A stretch of DNA of 64,000 bases from NCBI GenBank assembly GCA_020634565.1, contig JACKBN010000003.1, positions 555,710-619,709 of the forward strand. Reading direction: 5' to 3'. This document shows positions 10,190 through 20,888 of this stretch, one piece after another (the first letter of the stretch is position 1; each line of letters begins with the position of its first letter). The translations under genes and the position numbers were made by a program. The stretch is from Ardenticatenaceae bacterium. GTDB taxonomy: Bacteria; Chloroflexota; Anaerolineae; Promineifilales; Promineifilaceae. A model generated the notes under the pieces. That model saw nothing but the letters and a program-made list of their open reading frames with translations. It was not told where the DNA came from and searched no databases.

Positions 10190-11629
10190 ATGAGAAAATA
10201 TTTGTTAAGCCTGCTTGTTTTGTTGGGATTTGCCTTGTTGTTGGCTGCCTGTGGTGGCGGAGACACAACCGATGAACCCGCTGGTTCCACCGACGAGGGT
10301 TCAACTGATGTTGCCGATACGGGTGATGATGCCGCAGCGGAAGAAGAAGTTGTCGATCCCAATGCGCCCACCCCAGAGCCAACGCCCATTGTGAATGCCT
10401 TTGGTGATTGTGAAGATCCCCTGATTCTTTGGCATGGTCTAACCGGTACAGATGGCGCTGTTTTTGCCGTCATGCTGGAAAATTTTGCCAATGAAAACCC
10501 CGATATTTGCCTCAGCTCTGAAGGTATTCCCTGGGATATCTTCTTCCAGAAATACCCAACAGCGACGGCTGCCGGCACACCGCCCGATATGGTCATTTTC
10601 CACGCTGCCGAAGTGGCTCAAATGGCCGCCGAAGGTTTGATGATGCCGCTGGACAGCGTCATCTACGACGATGGCTCGCTGGCCAAGGACGACTTCAATG
10701 CTGCCTTGATGAGTGCCATTACGATTGATGGCCAAACGATGGCCGTTCCCTTTGATAATCATGGTTGGCTGCTGTGGTACAACACCCAGCTGGTAGAAGA
10801 AGCTGGCTTAGATCCGAATGCCTTGCCGCAGAATGGGGCTGAGTTCATTGAATGGGCCCAAATGCTGACGACTGACGTGAATGGCCTGCATCCGACCGAT
10901 GAAGGGTTTGACCCAGACAATGTTGATGTATGGGCGATTGACTGGACCTGGCCGCGTTACTCCATCCCCACAACCATGTGGCAGTTTGGTGGCGGCATCC
11001 TAAATGAGGATGGCACGGAAGTGCTTTTTGACAGTCCAGAATCTATTGCTGCCATTCAATACTGGCATGATTTAATGTACACGTATCATGTTGCCCCCCC
11101 GGCAATCCCTGGCAAGATGTGGGCTGGCGATCTCTATGCCAATAATCGCCTGGTATTCATGTGGGAAGGCACCTGGACTGGTGGCTTCATGAAAGATAAT
11201 CCTGATGTAGCCGCTCTGACCCAGACCGCATTCATCAACTCCCTGGCTCCCGATGGCCATCAGGCCGTGAAGTTTGACTCTCACATCCTGGCAATTCCGA
11301 CTGGTGTAGATGATGATGGCGTGGCCAAAGCGCGTGCTTTGATGCTCTATCTGGCGAACAACGGCGCTTTCTGGGCCACCTCGGGGCAGGTTCCGGCCAA
11401 GATCGAAGTCCAGAGTGATCCTGAAGTGCAAGCGATTGAATCTGTGGCAAACGCGGCCAACGAATTTAACGAGATTGGTCGCACCAGCGTGCCGCACAAG
11501 GCGTTCATTGAAATCCAGACGGCTTATGAAACGGCCGTTGGCAATGCGCTTGCTAGTGCCGATGCAGATGTTGCTGCCGAACTCCAGGCTGGTGCCGAGC
11601 AGATTCGAGCTATCCTGAATCGCCCCTAA
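10190..11629 (+). CDS. Sugar ABC transporter substrate-binding lipoprotein (CUT1, MalE-like)
   Basis: The 479-residue protein starts with a lipoprotein signal peptide whose lipobox is LLAAC (acylated Cys near residue 20), followed by an acidic Thr/Glu/Pro-rich linker to about residue 70. The rest is an extracellular solute-binding domain of family 1, with ILWHGLTGTDG at its start. ATG 10190 follows AGAGAGGATGATGTG and gives a proper signal peptide; the frame is open further upstream but that extension is not signal-like. Two CUT1 permease genes follow after a stem-loop, and arabinan-degrading enzymes come next, so arabino-oligosaccharides are the likely cargo (inference). Confidence 0.92.
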   Translation: MRKYLLSLLVLLGFALLLAACGGGDTTDEPAGSTDEGSTDVADTGDDAAAEEEVVDPNAPTPEPTPIVNAFGDCEDPLILWHGLTGTDGAVFAVMLENFANENPDICLSSEGIPWDIFFQKYPTATAAGTPPDMVIFHAAEVAQMAAEGLMMPLDSVIYDDGSLAKDDFNAALMSAITIDGQTMAVPFDNHGWLLWYNTQLVEEAGLDPNALPQNGAEFIEWAQMLTTDVNGLHPTDEGFDPDNVDVWAIDWTWPRYSIPTTMWQFGGGILNEDGTEVLFDSPESIAAIQYWHDLMYTYHVAPPAIPGKMWAGDLYANNRLVFMWEGTWTGGFMKDNPDVAALTQTAFINSLAPDGHQAVKFDSHILAIPTGVDDDGVAKARALMLYLANNGAFWATSGQVPAKIEVQSDPEVQAIESVANAANEFNEIGRTSVPHKAFIEIQTAYETAVGNALASADADVAAELQAGAEQIRAILNRP

Positions 11630-11652
11630 TTTAAGTAAACGGCGTCTGTAAT

Positions 11653-11696
11653 ATGCGTGGTGAATGGTGGTGCCTGCATCATCATTCACCACGCAT
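11653..11696. other. 14-bp inverted repeat between binding-protein and permease genes
   Basis: ATGCGTGGTGAATG (11653-11666) pairs perfectly with CATTCACCACGCAT (11683-11696). There is no T-run after the stem, so it is not a standard terminator. In sugar importer operons such hairpins commonly protect the binding-protein transcript or reduce read-through, giving more binding protein than permease; that role is inferred here. Confidence 0.8.
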
Positions 11697-11720
11697 CTCC
11701 TACCAGAAGGATAAGCATTT

Positions 11721-12650
11721 ATGACCACAGTTTCCGCACATTCAGAAATGACTGTAGAAGATGCGGCAAAAAGACGGAAGCAGATTCGCAAACAGCTGCC
11801 AAACTATTTGTTCATTTTGCCGCATTACCTGTTTTTTGCTGTATTCCTCCTTTATCCAATCTTCCGTGGCATCCAGATTAGCTTCTACGATTGGAAGATC
11901 ATGCTAACGGAGCAAAAATTTATCGCTTTCGCAAACTACGAAGCGCTGATGACAGATGCGACCTTTCATGAAACGTTAGGTAACACCGTCTATTTTGCCG
12001 TGCTGACCGTGGTCATGAATGTGGTCCTGGCGCTTCTGGTGGCCACGGCGCTGAAACAGAGCTTTCATGGCAGCCACTTTTTGCGCGTGCTGTTTTATGC
12101 CCCGGCCATTCTGTCTGTCTCGGTATTAGGTATTATTGGTATTCGCATTTGGGATACGCAATTGGGTATCGTTAACTATTTTCTGACGACCTTGTTGGGA
12201 CTTAAACGAATATCTTGGCTAGGGGAGCCATCGCTCGTCATTCCATCACTGGCGGTGACCACGGTTTGGTGGACGTTTGGGTTTCCTATGCTTGTGTTTT
12301 TGGCCGGTTTGCAAGGCATCCCTGAATCATTGTATGAAGCGGCCAAAATTGACGGGGCAGGGCGGATTCAGACCTTTCGCCATATCACCATTCCCTTGAT
12401 CATGCCCACGATGCTGTTTGTGGTGGTGACTCAGTTTATTTCGCATATGCAGGTCTTTGCCCAGCCCTTCATTATTACGGGAGGTGGACCGGGAAATGGC
12501 TCAAGAACGGCCGTAATGTACCTGTATGAAACGGCCTGGAAATTTTTCCGGTTTGGCTATGCTTCCAGTATTTCTGTAGTCCTGGCACTCATCATGATTA
12601 TTGTGGCCGTGATTCTGTTTGCCACATTGCGTCAGCGTGCCGAATATTAA
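11721..12650 (+). CDS. Sugar ABC transporter permease (MalF-like, CUT1)
   Basis: The 309-residue inner-membrane protein has six predicted hydrophobic segments, starting with LFILPHYLFFAVFLLYPIF at about residues 30-48. The ATPase-contacting EAA loop reads YEAAKIDGAGRIQTFRHITIP near residue 210, matching the MalF/UgpA type. It pairs with the next gene, the MalG-like permease, to form the channel. No ATPase gene is in the cluster, common for CUT1 systems that share an MsiK/MalK-type ATPase encoded elsewhere. The start follows AGAAGGATAAGCATTT. Confidence 0.93.
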   Translation: MTTVSAHSEMTVEDAAKRRKQIRKQLPNYLFILPHYLFFAVFLLYPIFRGIQISFYDWKIMLTEQKFIAFANYEALMTDATFHETLGNTVYFAVLTVVMNVVLALLVATALKQSFHGSHFLRVLFYAPAILSVSVLGIIGIRIWDTQLGIVNYFLTTLLGLKRISWLGEPSLVIPSLAVTTVWWTFGFPMLVFLAGLQGIPESLYEAAKIDGAGRIQTFRHITIPLIMPTMLFVVVTQFISHMQVFAQPFIITGGGPGNGSRTAVMYLYETAWKFFRFGYASSISVVLALIMIIVAVILFATLRQRAEY

Positions 12651-12665
12651 AATTAGGGGATTGCT

Positions 12666-13559
12666 ATGACAACCTTACCTCAAATTCCAACCACACCTTT
12701 TCAGAAGCAAGGTGCCGATAGCGGGCGCGGCAAGGGCTGGCGGCGGTCTATACTCATGTGGCTGCTTCTCTCCCCGCTGGTATTTATGGTTATCGTTCCG
12801 CTTGTTTACATGACAGCGATGGCCTTCACGTTGGAGTCGAACCAGCTCAATTTCCCGATTGAGTGGATACCCAAACCCATCACGGTGACAAACTTTACGC
12901 ACATTTTTGCCGATACAACGCTGCCCATTGTTCGTTGGTTCTTTAACAGCCTGGTTGTCTCCGTCATTGGCACAGTCGTCATCGTCTTTTTATCCACGCT
13001 TAGCGGCTACGCTTTTGCCCGACTGGATTTCCCCTTCAAAAATCTCCTTTTTTCGTTGCTCATCTTCAGCCTGATGATTCCTGCTGCCATCACGCTCATT
13101 CCTGTTTTCTTGCTGCTGCGTGATTTCAAAATGCTGAATACGTACCAGGCGATTTGGCTCCCTGCCTCCGCTTCTGTGCTGGGGATCTTCTTGATGCGCC
13201 AACATTTTTATGCCATCCCCAGCGAGATAGAAGATGCCGCCCGCATCGACGGGGCGGGACGGTTTCGTATCTACTGGCAGGTTTGTTTGCCCATGGTGCG
13301 CAGCTCAATGGTAGCTATCGCCATCTTTTCTTTCCTGCTCCTGTGGAACGACCTTTTCTGGCCGCTCATTGTGCTGAGCGAGCGGGAGATATTAACCTTG
13401 CCTGTGGGGTTACTCGTGATACAACAGGGGAGTTATATTCAACGTGGATTAGCCTTTGCTGGTGCCTTTATTGCCTCAGTACCGGCTCTCATTTTCTACG
13501 CTATTTTCCAACGAAAAATCATCGCCGGCATTACGATGACAGGGATGGCCGGCCAGTAA
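12666..13559 (+). CDS. Sugar ABC transporter permease (MalG-like, CUT1)
   Basis: The 297-residue protein has six hydrophobic segments after a polar N-terminus. Its EAA motif reads EIEDAARIDGAGRFRIYWQV near residue 190. It is the second half of the oligosaccharide channel with the MalF-like protein encoded 15 bases upstream. The start follows TTAGGGGATTGCT. The N-terminal 30 residues, rich in Thr, Pro, Gly and Arg, would be cytoplasmic. A 10-bp stem-loop without a T-run separates it from the glycosidase genes, so transcription probably continues into them. Confidence 0.93.
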   Translation: MTTLPQIPTTPFQKQGADSGRGKGWRRSILMWLLLSPLVFMVIVPLVYMTAMAFTLESNQLNFPIEWIPKPITVTNFTHIFADTTLPIVRWFFNSLVVSVIGTVVIVFLSTLSGYAFARLDFPFKNLLFSLLIFSLMIPAAITLIPVFLLLRDFKMLNTYQAIWLPASASVLGIFLMRQHFYAIPSEIEDAARIDGAGRFRIYWQVCLPMVRSSMVAIAIFSFLLLWNDLFWPLIVLSEREILTLPVGLLVIQQGSYIQRGLAFAGAFIASVPALIFYAIFQRKIIAGITMTGMAGQ

Positions 13560-13576
13560 TCCCTTGCCGCTGCTGC

Positions 13577-13613
13577 GCTTATTGTCCTTTCAGATCAGGT
13601 AGTGACAATAAGC
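13577..13613. other. 10-bp inverted repeat between transporter and glycosidase genes
   Basis: GCTTATTGTC (13577-13586) pairs perfectly with GACAATAAGC (13604-13613) around a 17-base spacer. No T-run follows. It could be an mRNA-processing hairpin or a regulator site at the boundary of the two parts of the locus. Confidence 0.6.
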
Positions 13614-13646
13614 CCTGCCAGCGTGCGCCACATAAGAGGATATTGC

Positions 13647-15146
<1,500 letters not shown>

Positions 15147-15158
15147 GGAGCACAAACT

Positions 15159-17810
15159 ATGAAACGCCAGCGAATTGATCTGGATGGTGTTTGGGATTTC
15201 CAGCACAGCTTTCAGGTAACCGATGCGCCTGCCAGCGAAGATTGGCGAACGGCCGTTGTGCCCCTGCCCTGGCAAGCCCAATTTGAGGATTTGCGGCACG
15301 CCAGCGGCGTGGGTTGGTACCAGCGCTCGTTTTGGGTAGAGTCGGACGCTTTAGAAACCAAGCAAACGGCCGTTTTGCACTTTGGCGCGGTGGATTACCA
15401 GACGGCCGTCTGGCTCAATGGCACCTGCGTCGGTGAGCATGAAGGCGGCTACTTGCCCTTTGAGTTTGACGTTTTTGCGCAGCTGAACCCCGGCGAAAAC
15501 GTCCTACTGGTGCGCGCCATCGACGCCACCGACGACCGGCAAACGTATCCCGACTTCCCGTTTAGTGAAGTACCGCACGGCAAACAAAGCTGGTACGGGC
15601 CGATTGGCGGCATCTGGCAGAGCGTCTGGCTGGAATTTCGGCCGTTGCTGCACATCACCCATCTCAGCCTGAATCCCTCCCCAGCAGAGGCCACCATTGC
15701 TGTGGAGCTAACCCTGAACGACGCACCTGGGGGGAATTATTCGGTAAACTGCACGGTCACTGGACCAGACGGCCGTATCGCTGGCGAGGCAACTTTCAAT
15801 CAAACACTACACGGCGTGATTCTGTTGCATACAGCGCCGCAGTTGTGGAGCCCCGATGCGCCCAATCTTTACCAGGTAACGGCCGTTTTACACACCAATG
15901 GCCAGGCGCAGCACCAGGTAAAAAAGCTGTGTGGCTTTCGCACGGTGGCCACGAAAGACGGCCGTATCACCCTCAACAACCAGCCCATTTACCTGCGCGG
16001 TATGCTGGACCAGGCTTACTACCCCGAAACTATTTACACGCCGCCCAGCCTGGAAATGCTGGAAGATCAGCTGCAAAAGGCCAAAACCCTCGGCTTCAAC
16101 TGCCTGCGCACGCACATCAAGATCGAAGATCCGCGTTACTACGACGTGGCTGACTGGCTTGGCATGCTCATTTGGACCGAAATTCCCAACTGGGCGCTGC
16201 TGACCGACGCGGCGTCGGAACGCGCCAAGCAGACCTTTGCCCAAATGGTGCAGCGCGATGGACACCATCCATCCATCATCGCCTGGACGTTGGTGAATGA
16301 AAATTGGGGTACCGATCTGACCCGCAATGAGGCGCACCGCCGCTGGCTGTCCGATTTTTACCACGAAGCCAAAGCCATCGACCCGACCCGCCTCATCATC
16401 GACAATTCGGCCTGCTGCAACAATGGGCACGTGGCCGGAGACCTGGAAGATTTTCACCATTACCGCGCCATCCCCGACCATGCCCGGGCGTGGGATGAGT
16501 GGGTGGCAGACTTTGCCAGTCGCAGCCGCTGGGCCTGGTACGATGATTTCCAGGCCCAGCGGCCCGCTGACTTACCGCTGGTGGTATCCGAATTTGGCAA
16601 TTGGGGGCTGCCCGATCCCGCCACCCTTCAAGAAAAAGGGCGCGAACCGTGGTGGTTTGAGACAGGCATTGCCTGGGGCGAGGGCATTGTGTATCCACAC
16701 GGCGTCGAGCAGCGTTTTGCTGATTGTGGCCTGGCGGCGCTCTTCCCGTCTTACGCCGAATTTGCCCGCCAGTCGCAGGAACACATGGCCCGCAGCCTGC
16801 ACTACGAAATCACCTCCATGCGCCTGCAAGAACCAATTGCTGGCTACATCATCACCGAGTTCACCGATGTGCACTGGGAATGCAACGGCCTGCTGACGAT
16901 GCAGCGCGAGCCTAAACACAAGCTCGATCCGCTGCTGAAAGATGTGAATCAAGACAAGGTGGTGTTGTTACGGCCGTTGCAGTGGAACGGCCGTCCAGGC
17001 CAAACAGTTGAAGTCCTTAGCCAAACGATGGACATCGCCGGGACACAAACCAGCGGCACCATCCGCTGGCGCACCAGCAATGTCTCTGGCGAATTGGCAA
17101 CCCCAGGCGGAACGATTGCCATCACCTTCACCCAACCAGGTGTGCACACCCTTTTTGCCCAATGGCTGGATGCGGAGGGCAAACTGCTGGCCCAAAATCA
17201 GGTGAATCTAGTTTGTGTTGCCAGTCCAGCCCCAACCAAAACAGTGCGCGTCGAAAATTCAGCGCTGGCAAAGGTGCTGCAAGCGCTTGGCTACAGCGTG
17301 CATCAGGCTGCGCCAGACGCTCGTGCTGCCAGTGACGAAATTATCATCGCGACGGCTTACACCGAAACGATGCAAAGCATCGTGCAGCAAGGCGGGCACG
17401 TTTTGCTGCTGGCCGCGGATACACCGGCCGAAAACGCGCCAATTCCCCTGCCAACGGGCAGATTGGTGGCCCGCGAAGGCACGGCGTGGCAAGGGGATTG
17501 GGCCAACTCGTTTGCCTGGGTGAAAAAGCAGGGGCCATTGGCCCATCTGCCCGGGGATCCGCTGTTGGAGATGGAATGGGCGGCAATTATGCCAGATGTG
17601 GTGGTTGAAGGACTACCCGAATGGGTCCTGCGCGAGCACAGCTGGGCCGGATTGGCCGTCGGTTGGGTGCACAAGGCGGTGTCGCTCCTGGCCCATCTGC
17701 CATACGGCCGTGGCCAACTGCTTGTCACCACTTTTAAGCTCAATGCCCAAACGCTGGCGCAAGATGCGCTGGCCCAGGCACTGTTGGCGGGCATTGTTAA
17801 CCTGTTGTGA
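15159..17810 (+). CDS. Glycoside hydrolase family 2 enzyme with GATase-like C-terminal region
   Basis: The 883-residue protein opens with a GH2 sugar-binding jelly roll (GVWDFQHSF; WYQRSFWVES), then an immunoglobulin-like domain and a TIM barrel from about residue 280. The acid/base Glu is in WTLVNENWGTD and the nucleophile Glu in LVVSEFGNWG. After about residue 690 a region with IIIATAYTETMQ and GGHVLLLAAD resembles the class-I-amidotransferase-like fold found as accessory domains in some glycosidases. Known GH2 activities include beta-galactosidase, beta-glucuronidase and alpha-L-arabinopyranosidase; context favours a pectin or arabinan side-chain substrate. No signal peptide is seen. ACGGCCGT occurs about nine times. 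Confidence 0.88.
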   Translation: MKRQRIDLDGVWDFQHSFQVTDAPASEDWRTAVVPLPWQAQFEDLRHASGVGWYQRSFWVESDALETKQTAVLHFGAVDYQTAVWLNGTCVGEHEGGYLPFEFDVFAQLNPGENVLLVRAIDATDDRQTYPDFPFSEVPHGKQSWYGPIGGIWQSVWLEFRPLLHITHLSLNPSPAEATIAVELTLNDAPGGNYSVNCTVTGPDGRIAGEATFNQTLHGVILLHTAPQLWSPDAPNLYQVTAVLHTNGQAQHQVKKLCGFRTVATKDGRITLNNQPIYLRGMLDQAYYPETIYTPPSLEMLEDQLQKAKTLGFNCLRTHIKIEDPRYYDVADWLGMLIWTEIPNWALLTDAASERAKQTFAQMVQRDGHHPSIIAWTLVNENWGTDLTRNEAHRRWLSDFYHEAKAIDPTRLIIDNSACCNNGHVAGDLEDFHHYRAIPDHARAWDEWVADFASRSRWAWYDDFQAQRPADLPLVVSEFGNWGLPDPATLQEKGREPWWFETGIAWGEGIVYPHGVEQRFADCGLAALFPSYAEFARQSQEHMARSLHYEITSMRLQEPIAGYIITEFTDVHWECNGLLTMQREPKHKLDPLLKDVNQDKVVLLRPLQWNGRPGQTVEVLSQTMDIAGTQTSGTIRWRTSNVSGELATPGGTIAITFTQPGVHTLFAQWLDAEGKLLAQNQVNLVCVASPAPTKTVRVENSALAKVLQALGYSVHQAAPDARAASDEIIIATAYTETMQSIVQQGGHVLLLAADTPAENAPIPLPTGRLVAREGTAWQGDWANSFAWVKKQGPLAHLPGDPLLEMEWAAIMPDVVVEGLPEWVLREHSWAGLAVGWVHKAVSLLAHLPYGRGQLLVTTFKLNAQTLAQDALAQALLAGIVNLL

Positions 17811-17817
17811 GGTGGCT

Positions 17818-18852
17818 ATGAAGCGCGCGTTTTTACTGTCTTTCATGGTGCTGCTGTTAGTCGCTTGCCAGAACGCGGCAGAAGAGTCACCAGCAGAAGC
17901 AGAACAATTTGAAGTGGTAACGGCCGTTGCTATCGAGCCAGAAGGGCAAATCCAGCAAGTGCATGATCCCGTGATGACCTATGAAGATGGCATGTACTAC
18001 GTCTTCTCGACGGGCCGTCGCATTCCGGTGATTTGCTCGCCAGATAAAATCACCTGGGAGAGCTGTGGCCGCGTCTTCGACCGCAATCCGGCCTGGATCC
18101 GCGAGATCAACCCCGATCTGGTGGATATTTGGGCGCCGGATATTTCTTACTTTAACGGCCGTTGGCATCTCTATTACGCCGTGTCCAATTTTGGTACGCA
18201 AAATTCAGCCATTGGCCTGGCCACCAACACCACATTGAATCCAGAAAGTCCAGATTTTGCCTGGGTAGACGAGGGCATCGTGCTGCGCTCCCAGCCGGGC
18301 GACCTGTGGAACGCTATCGACGCCAATCTGGTGCTCGATGAAGCGGGTGAACCGTGGCTGGTCTGGGGCAGCTTCTGGAGCGGCCTGTGGCTGGGCAAGA
18401 TTGATGCGGCTACGGGCCAGTTGGACCCCGACAAAGCCAATTACCATCACCTGGCCGACCGCTATGCCGGACCCGGCAACGATCCGGCCATTGAAGCGCC
18501 TTTCCTGGTAAAGCGCGGTGACTACTGGTATTTGTTTGCCTCGTTTGATCAATGCTGCCAAGGTGTGGCCAGCACTTACGATGTGCGCGTCGGCCGCAGC
18601 CAATTGCTTACCGGGCCGTATGTGGACCGGGATGGCGTACCCATGCGCGAGGCAGGCGGTACGCTGATTTTGTCGGAATACGATCGCTGGAAAGGCCCAG
18701 GACACAACGGCATATTTGTTGAAGATGGCGTGTACTGGATTGTGTACCACGCCTATGATGCCAACCAGATTGGCATTTCCAAACTGCGCATCGAAGCGCT
18801 GGGCTGGGATGCCGATGGGTGGCCAGTGTTGGCCAGCCAGACACAGGAGTAA
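17818..18852 (+). CDS. GH43 arabinan endo-1,5-alpha-L-arabinosidase-like lipoprotein
   Basis: The 344-residue protein starts with a short lipoprotein signal, with lipobox LLVAC near residue 17, so it should sit on the outside of the membrane. The five-bladed GH43 propeller follows. The base Asp is in QVHDPVMTYEDG, the pKa-modulating Asp in VDIWAPDISYF, and the acid Glu in DPAIEAPFLVKRG. The IWAPD and IEAPF patterns match arabinanases. It would cut arabinan into oligosaccharides for the CUT1 importer. ATG 17818 lies seven bases after the GH2 stop, behind TGAGGTGGCT; the longer upstream frame is a shadow of the GH2 gene. Confidence 0.92.
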   Translation: MKRAFLLSFMVLLLVACQNAAEESPAEAEQFEVVTAVAIEPEGQIQQVHDPVMTYEDGMYYVFSTGRRIPVICSPDKITWESCGRVFDRNPAWIREINPDLVDIWAPDISYFNGRWHLYYAVSNFGTQNSAIGLATNTTLNPESPDFAWVDEGIVLRSQPGDLWNAIDANLVLDEAGEPWLVWGSFWSGLWLGKIDAATGQLDPDKANYHHLADRYAGPGNDPAIEAPFLVKRGDYWYLFASFDQCCQGVASTYDVRVGRSQLLTGPYVDRDGVPMREAGGTLILSEYDRWKGPGHNGIFVEDGVYWIVYHAYDANQIGISKLRIEALGWDADGWPVLASQTQE

Positions 18853-18857
18853 AAATC

Positions 18858-20804
18858 ATGTCCGCACCATACGTTGCTGGACCTGTTGATAATCGGCAGT
18901 CTCAAGAATCAAAATTATTTGCGGTGCCGTATACGGCCGTATCCATCACCGACGGATTCCTAGCCAACTACCAGCAGGTTAACCGCACCGTTAGCCTGGT
19001 GCATGGCTTTAACATGCTGGAAAAAGCGGGAAACTTTGCCAACTTACGCATCGCTACCGGGCTGGCAGAAGGCAAATTTGCTGGCTACTGGTTCGCCGAT
19101 TCGGACGTCTACAAATGGCTGGAAGCGGTGGGTTGGGAACTTGGTCGTGCTGCCGATGCGGAATTGCAGGCAATGGCCGACAAAGCCATCACGCTGGTGG
19201 AGCAAGCCCAGCAAGAGGATGGCTATTTGGACAGCTACTACCAGTTTGCCTTGCCAGGCAAGCGTTGGACGGATCTCGATCATGGCCACGAGCTGTATTG
19301 CGCGGGTCATCTGATTCAAGCGGCCGTTGCCTGGCAGCGAGCCGTCGGCGATGAGCGCTTGCTGAACGTGACGCTGCGCCTTGTTGATCACATTTACGAT
19401 TTGTTTGGGCCGAGTAAACGTGATGAAACGTGCGGCCATCCCGAAATTGAAATGGCGCTAGTGGAACTGTACCGCCTGACCCAGGACGTGCGGCATCTGG
19501 AGCTGGCTCAGCTTTTCATCGACCGACGCGGCACGAACAAAATGCGCGGCCATGCCGGGTACGGGGCCGTGTACCAGCAAGATCATCTGCCGGTGCGCGA
19601 AGCCCAGGAAGTGGTGGGCCATGCGGTGCGCCAGCTTTACCTCACCACGGGGGCCACCGATCTGTACATGGAAACGGCCGAAAACGCCCTGCTGCAAGCC
19701 ATGCACACGTTGTGGGACGATATGACCCAACATAAGCTGTATGTGACCGGCGGCCTGGGCTCCCGCTTTGACGGCGAATCTTTTGGCGGGCCATACGAGC
19801 TGCCGTCCGAGACGGGCTACTGCGAAACCTGCGCCGCCATTGCCAGCTTGATGTGGAATTGGCGACTGCTGCTCATCACCGGAGAACGGCAGTATGCGGA
19901 TTTGTTTGAGCACACCTTGTACAACGGCGTGTTGAGCAGTCCAGGGCTGGAAGGGGCGAGTTATTTGTATGTGAATCCGTTGCAGGTGCAAAACGGCCGT
20001 TACGTGCGTGCCTCGGTTGATACCGGAACCGGCGAAGACCGGCTGCGTCCGGCATGGCACAACTGTGCCTGCTGCCCGCCCAACGTCATGCGCACGTTAT
20101 CCAGCCTGAGCCACTACCTGGCCACGGTAAACGCCGTAGGGGTGCAAATCCACCAGTTTGCCAATGCCAATCTGGATTTAACCGTGCACGACCAGAGCGC
20201 AAAATTGACCATCGCCACCAATTATCCGTGGGATGGCACCATCGTCGTGACGGTACAGGAAAGTCCGGCGGAACCGTGGCAACTGTCCCTCCGGTTGCCG
20301 CGCTGGTGCCAGCAGTATGCCGTAACGCTCAATGGCAGCGCCAGCACATCCACGCTTGGCGAAAATGGCTATCTGCTTCTGGAACGGAGCTGGCAGCCGG
20401 GCGATGTGCTGCGCTTGGAGCTGCACATGGAACCGCTGTTTTTAGCGCCACATCCCCGCATCGACGCGGTGCGCGGTTGTGCGGCCTTACAGCGTGGCCC
20501 GCTACTTTACTGCTTTGAGTCGCAAGATCAGCCCGATGGCGTGGAGTTACAGGATGTGCAGGTGGTGACAAAGGCGGCTTTGGTGGATACGGCCGTTCCC
20601 CCCTTTACAAATATGCAGCTCATTCAGGTGCCGGGGCAAATGAACCGCGCCGCCTGGGGCGATGCTCTGTACCGGCCGCTGGCGGATTTGCCCCCAACAG
20701 AAACAACGACCGTGACGCTAACCGCCATTCCTTATTTTGCCTGGGGCAACCGCGGCATGAAAAGTATGCGCGTCTGGCTGCCGTTGACAAATGGCGATCA
20801 ATAA
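18858..20804 (+). CDS. Beta-L-arabinofuranosidase, GH127
   Basis: The 648-residue protein is an (alpha/alpha)6-barrel enzyme of family GH127, typified by HypBA1 of Bifidobacterium, which releases L-arabinose from beta-linked arabinofuranosides. The zinc and catalytic residues of the family are present: Glu and Cys in YCETCAAI, and the Cys pair in NCACCPPN, whose first Cys is the proposed nucleophile. The absence of a signal peptide points to cytoplasmic action on imported oligosaccharides. ATG 18858 follows AGGAGTAAAAATC six bases after the GH43 stop. A strong terminator follows the gene, so this is the last gene of the arabinan operon. Confidence 0.93.
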   Translation: MSAPYVAGPVDNRQSQESKLFAVPYTAVSITDGFLANYQQVNRTVSLVHGFNMLEKAGNFANLRIATGLAEGKFAGYWFADSDVYKWLEAVGWELGRAADAELQAMADKAITLVEQAQQEDGYLDSYYQFALPGKRWTDLDHGHELYCAGHLIQAAVAWQRAVGDERLLNVTLRLVDHIYDLFGPSKRDETCGHPEIEMALVELYRLTQDVRHLELAQLFIDRRGTNKMRGHAGYGAVYQQDHLPVREAQEVVGHAVRQLYLTTGATDLYMETAENALLQAMHTLWDDMTQHKLYVTGGLGSRFDGESFGGPYELPSETGYCETCAAIASLMWNWRLLLITGERQYADLFEHTLYNGVLSSPGLEGASYLYVNPLQVQNGRYVRASVDTGTGEDRLRPAWHNCACCPPNVMRTLSSLSHYLATVNAVGVQIHQFANANLDLTVHDQSAKLTIATNYPWDGTIVVTVQESPAEPWQLSLRLPRWCQQYAVTLNGSASTSTLGENGYLLLERSWQPGDVLRLELHMEPLFLAPHPRIDAVRGCAALQRGPLLYCFESQDQPDGVELQDVQVVTKAALVDTAVPPFTNMQLIQVPGQMNRAAWGDALYRPLADLPPTETTTVTLTAIPYFAWGNRGMKSMRVWLPLTNGDQ

Positions 20805-20828
20805 CGGAATTTTCTCCTCCTAGGCAGA

Positions 20829-20866
20829 GGGAGACAACTGGTGAGCAGGCCGGTTGTCTCCCTTTT
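20829..20866 (+). terminator. Intrinsic terminator closing the arabinan operon
   Basis: The perfect 10-bp stem GGGAGACAAC (20829-20838) with GTTGTCTCCC (20853-20862) is followed by TTTT. G-U pairs extend it inward. It lies 25 bases after the GH127 stop. Confidence 0.85.
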
Positions 20867-20888
20867 CCATTCCTACTAAACTCTCCCC

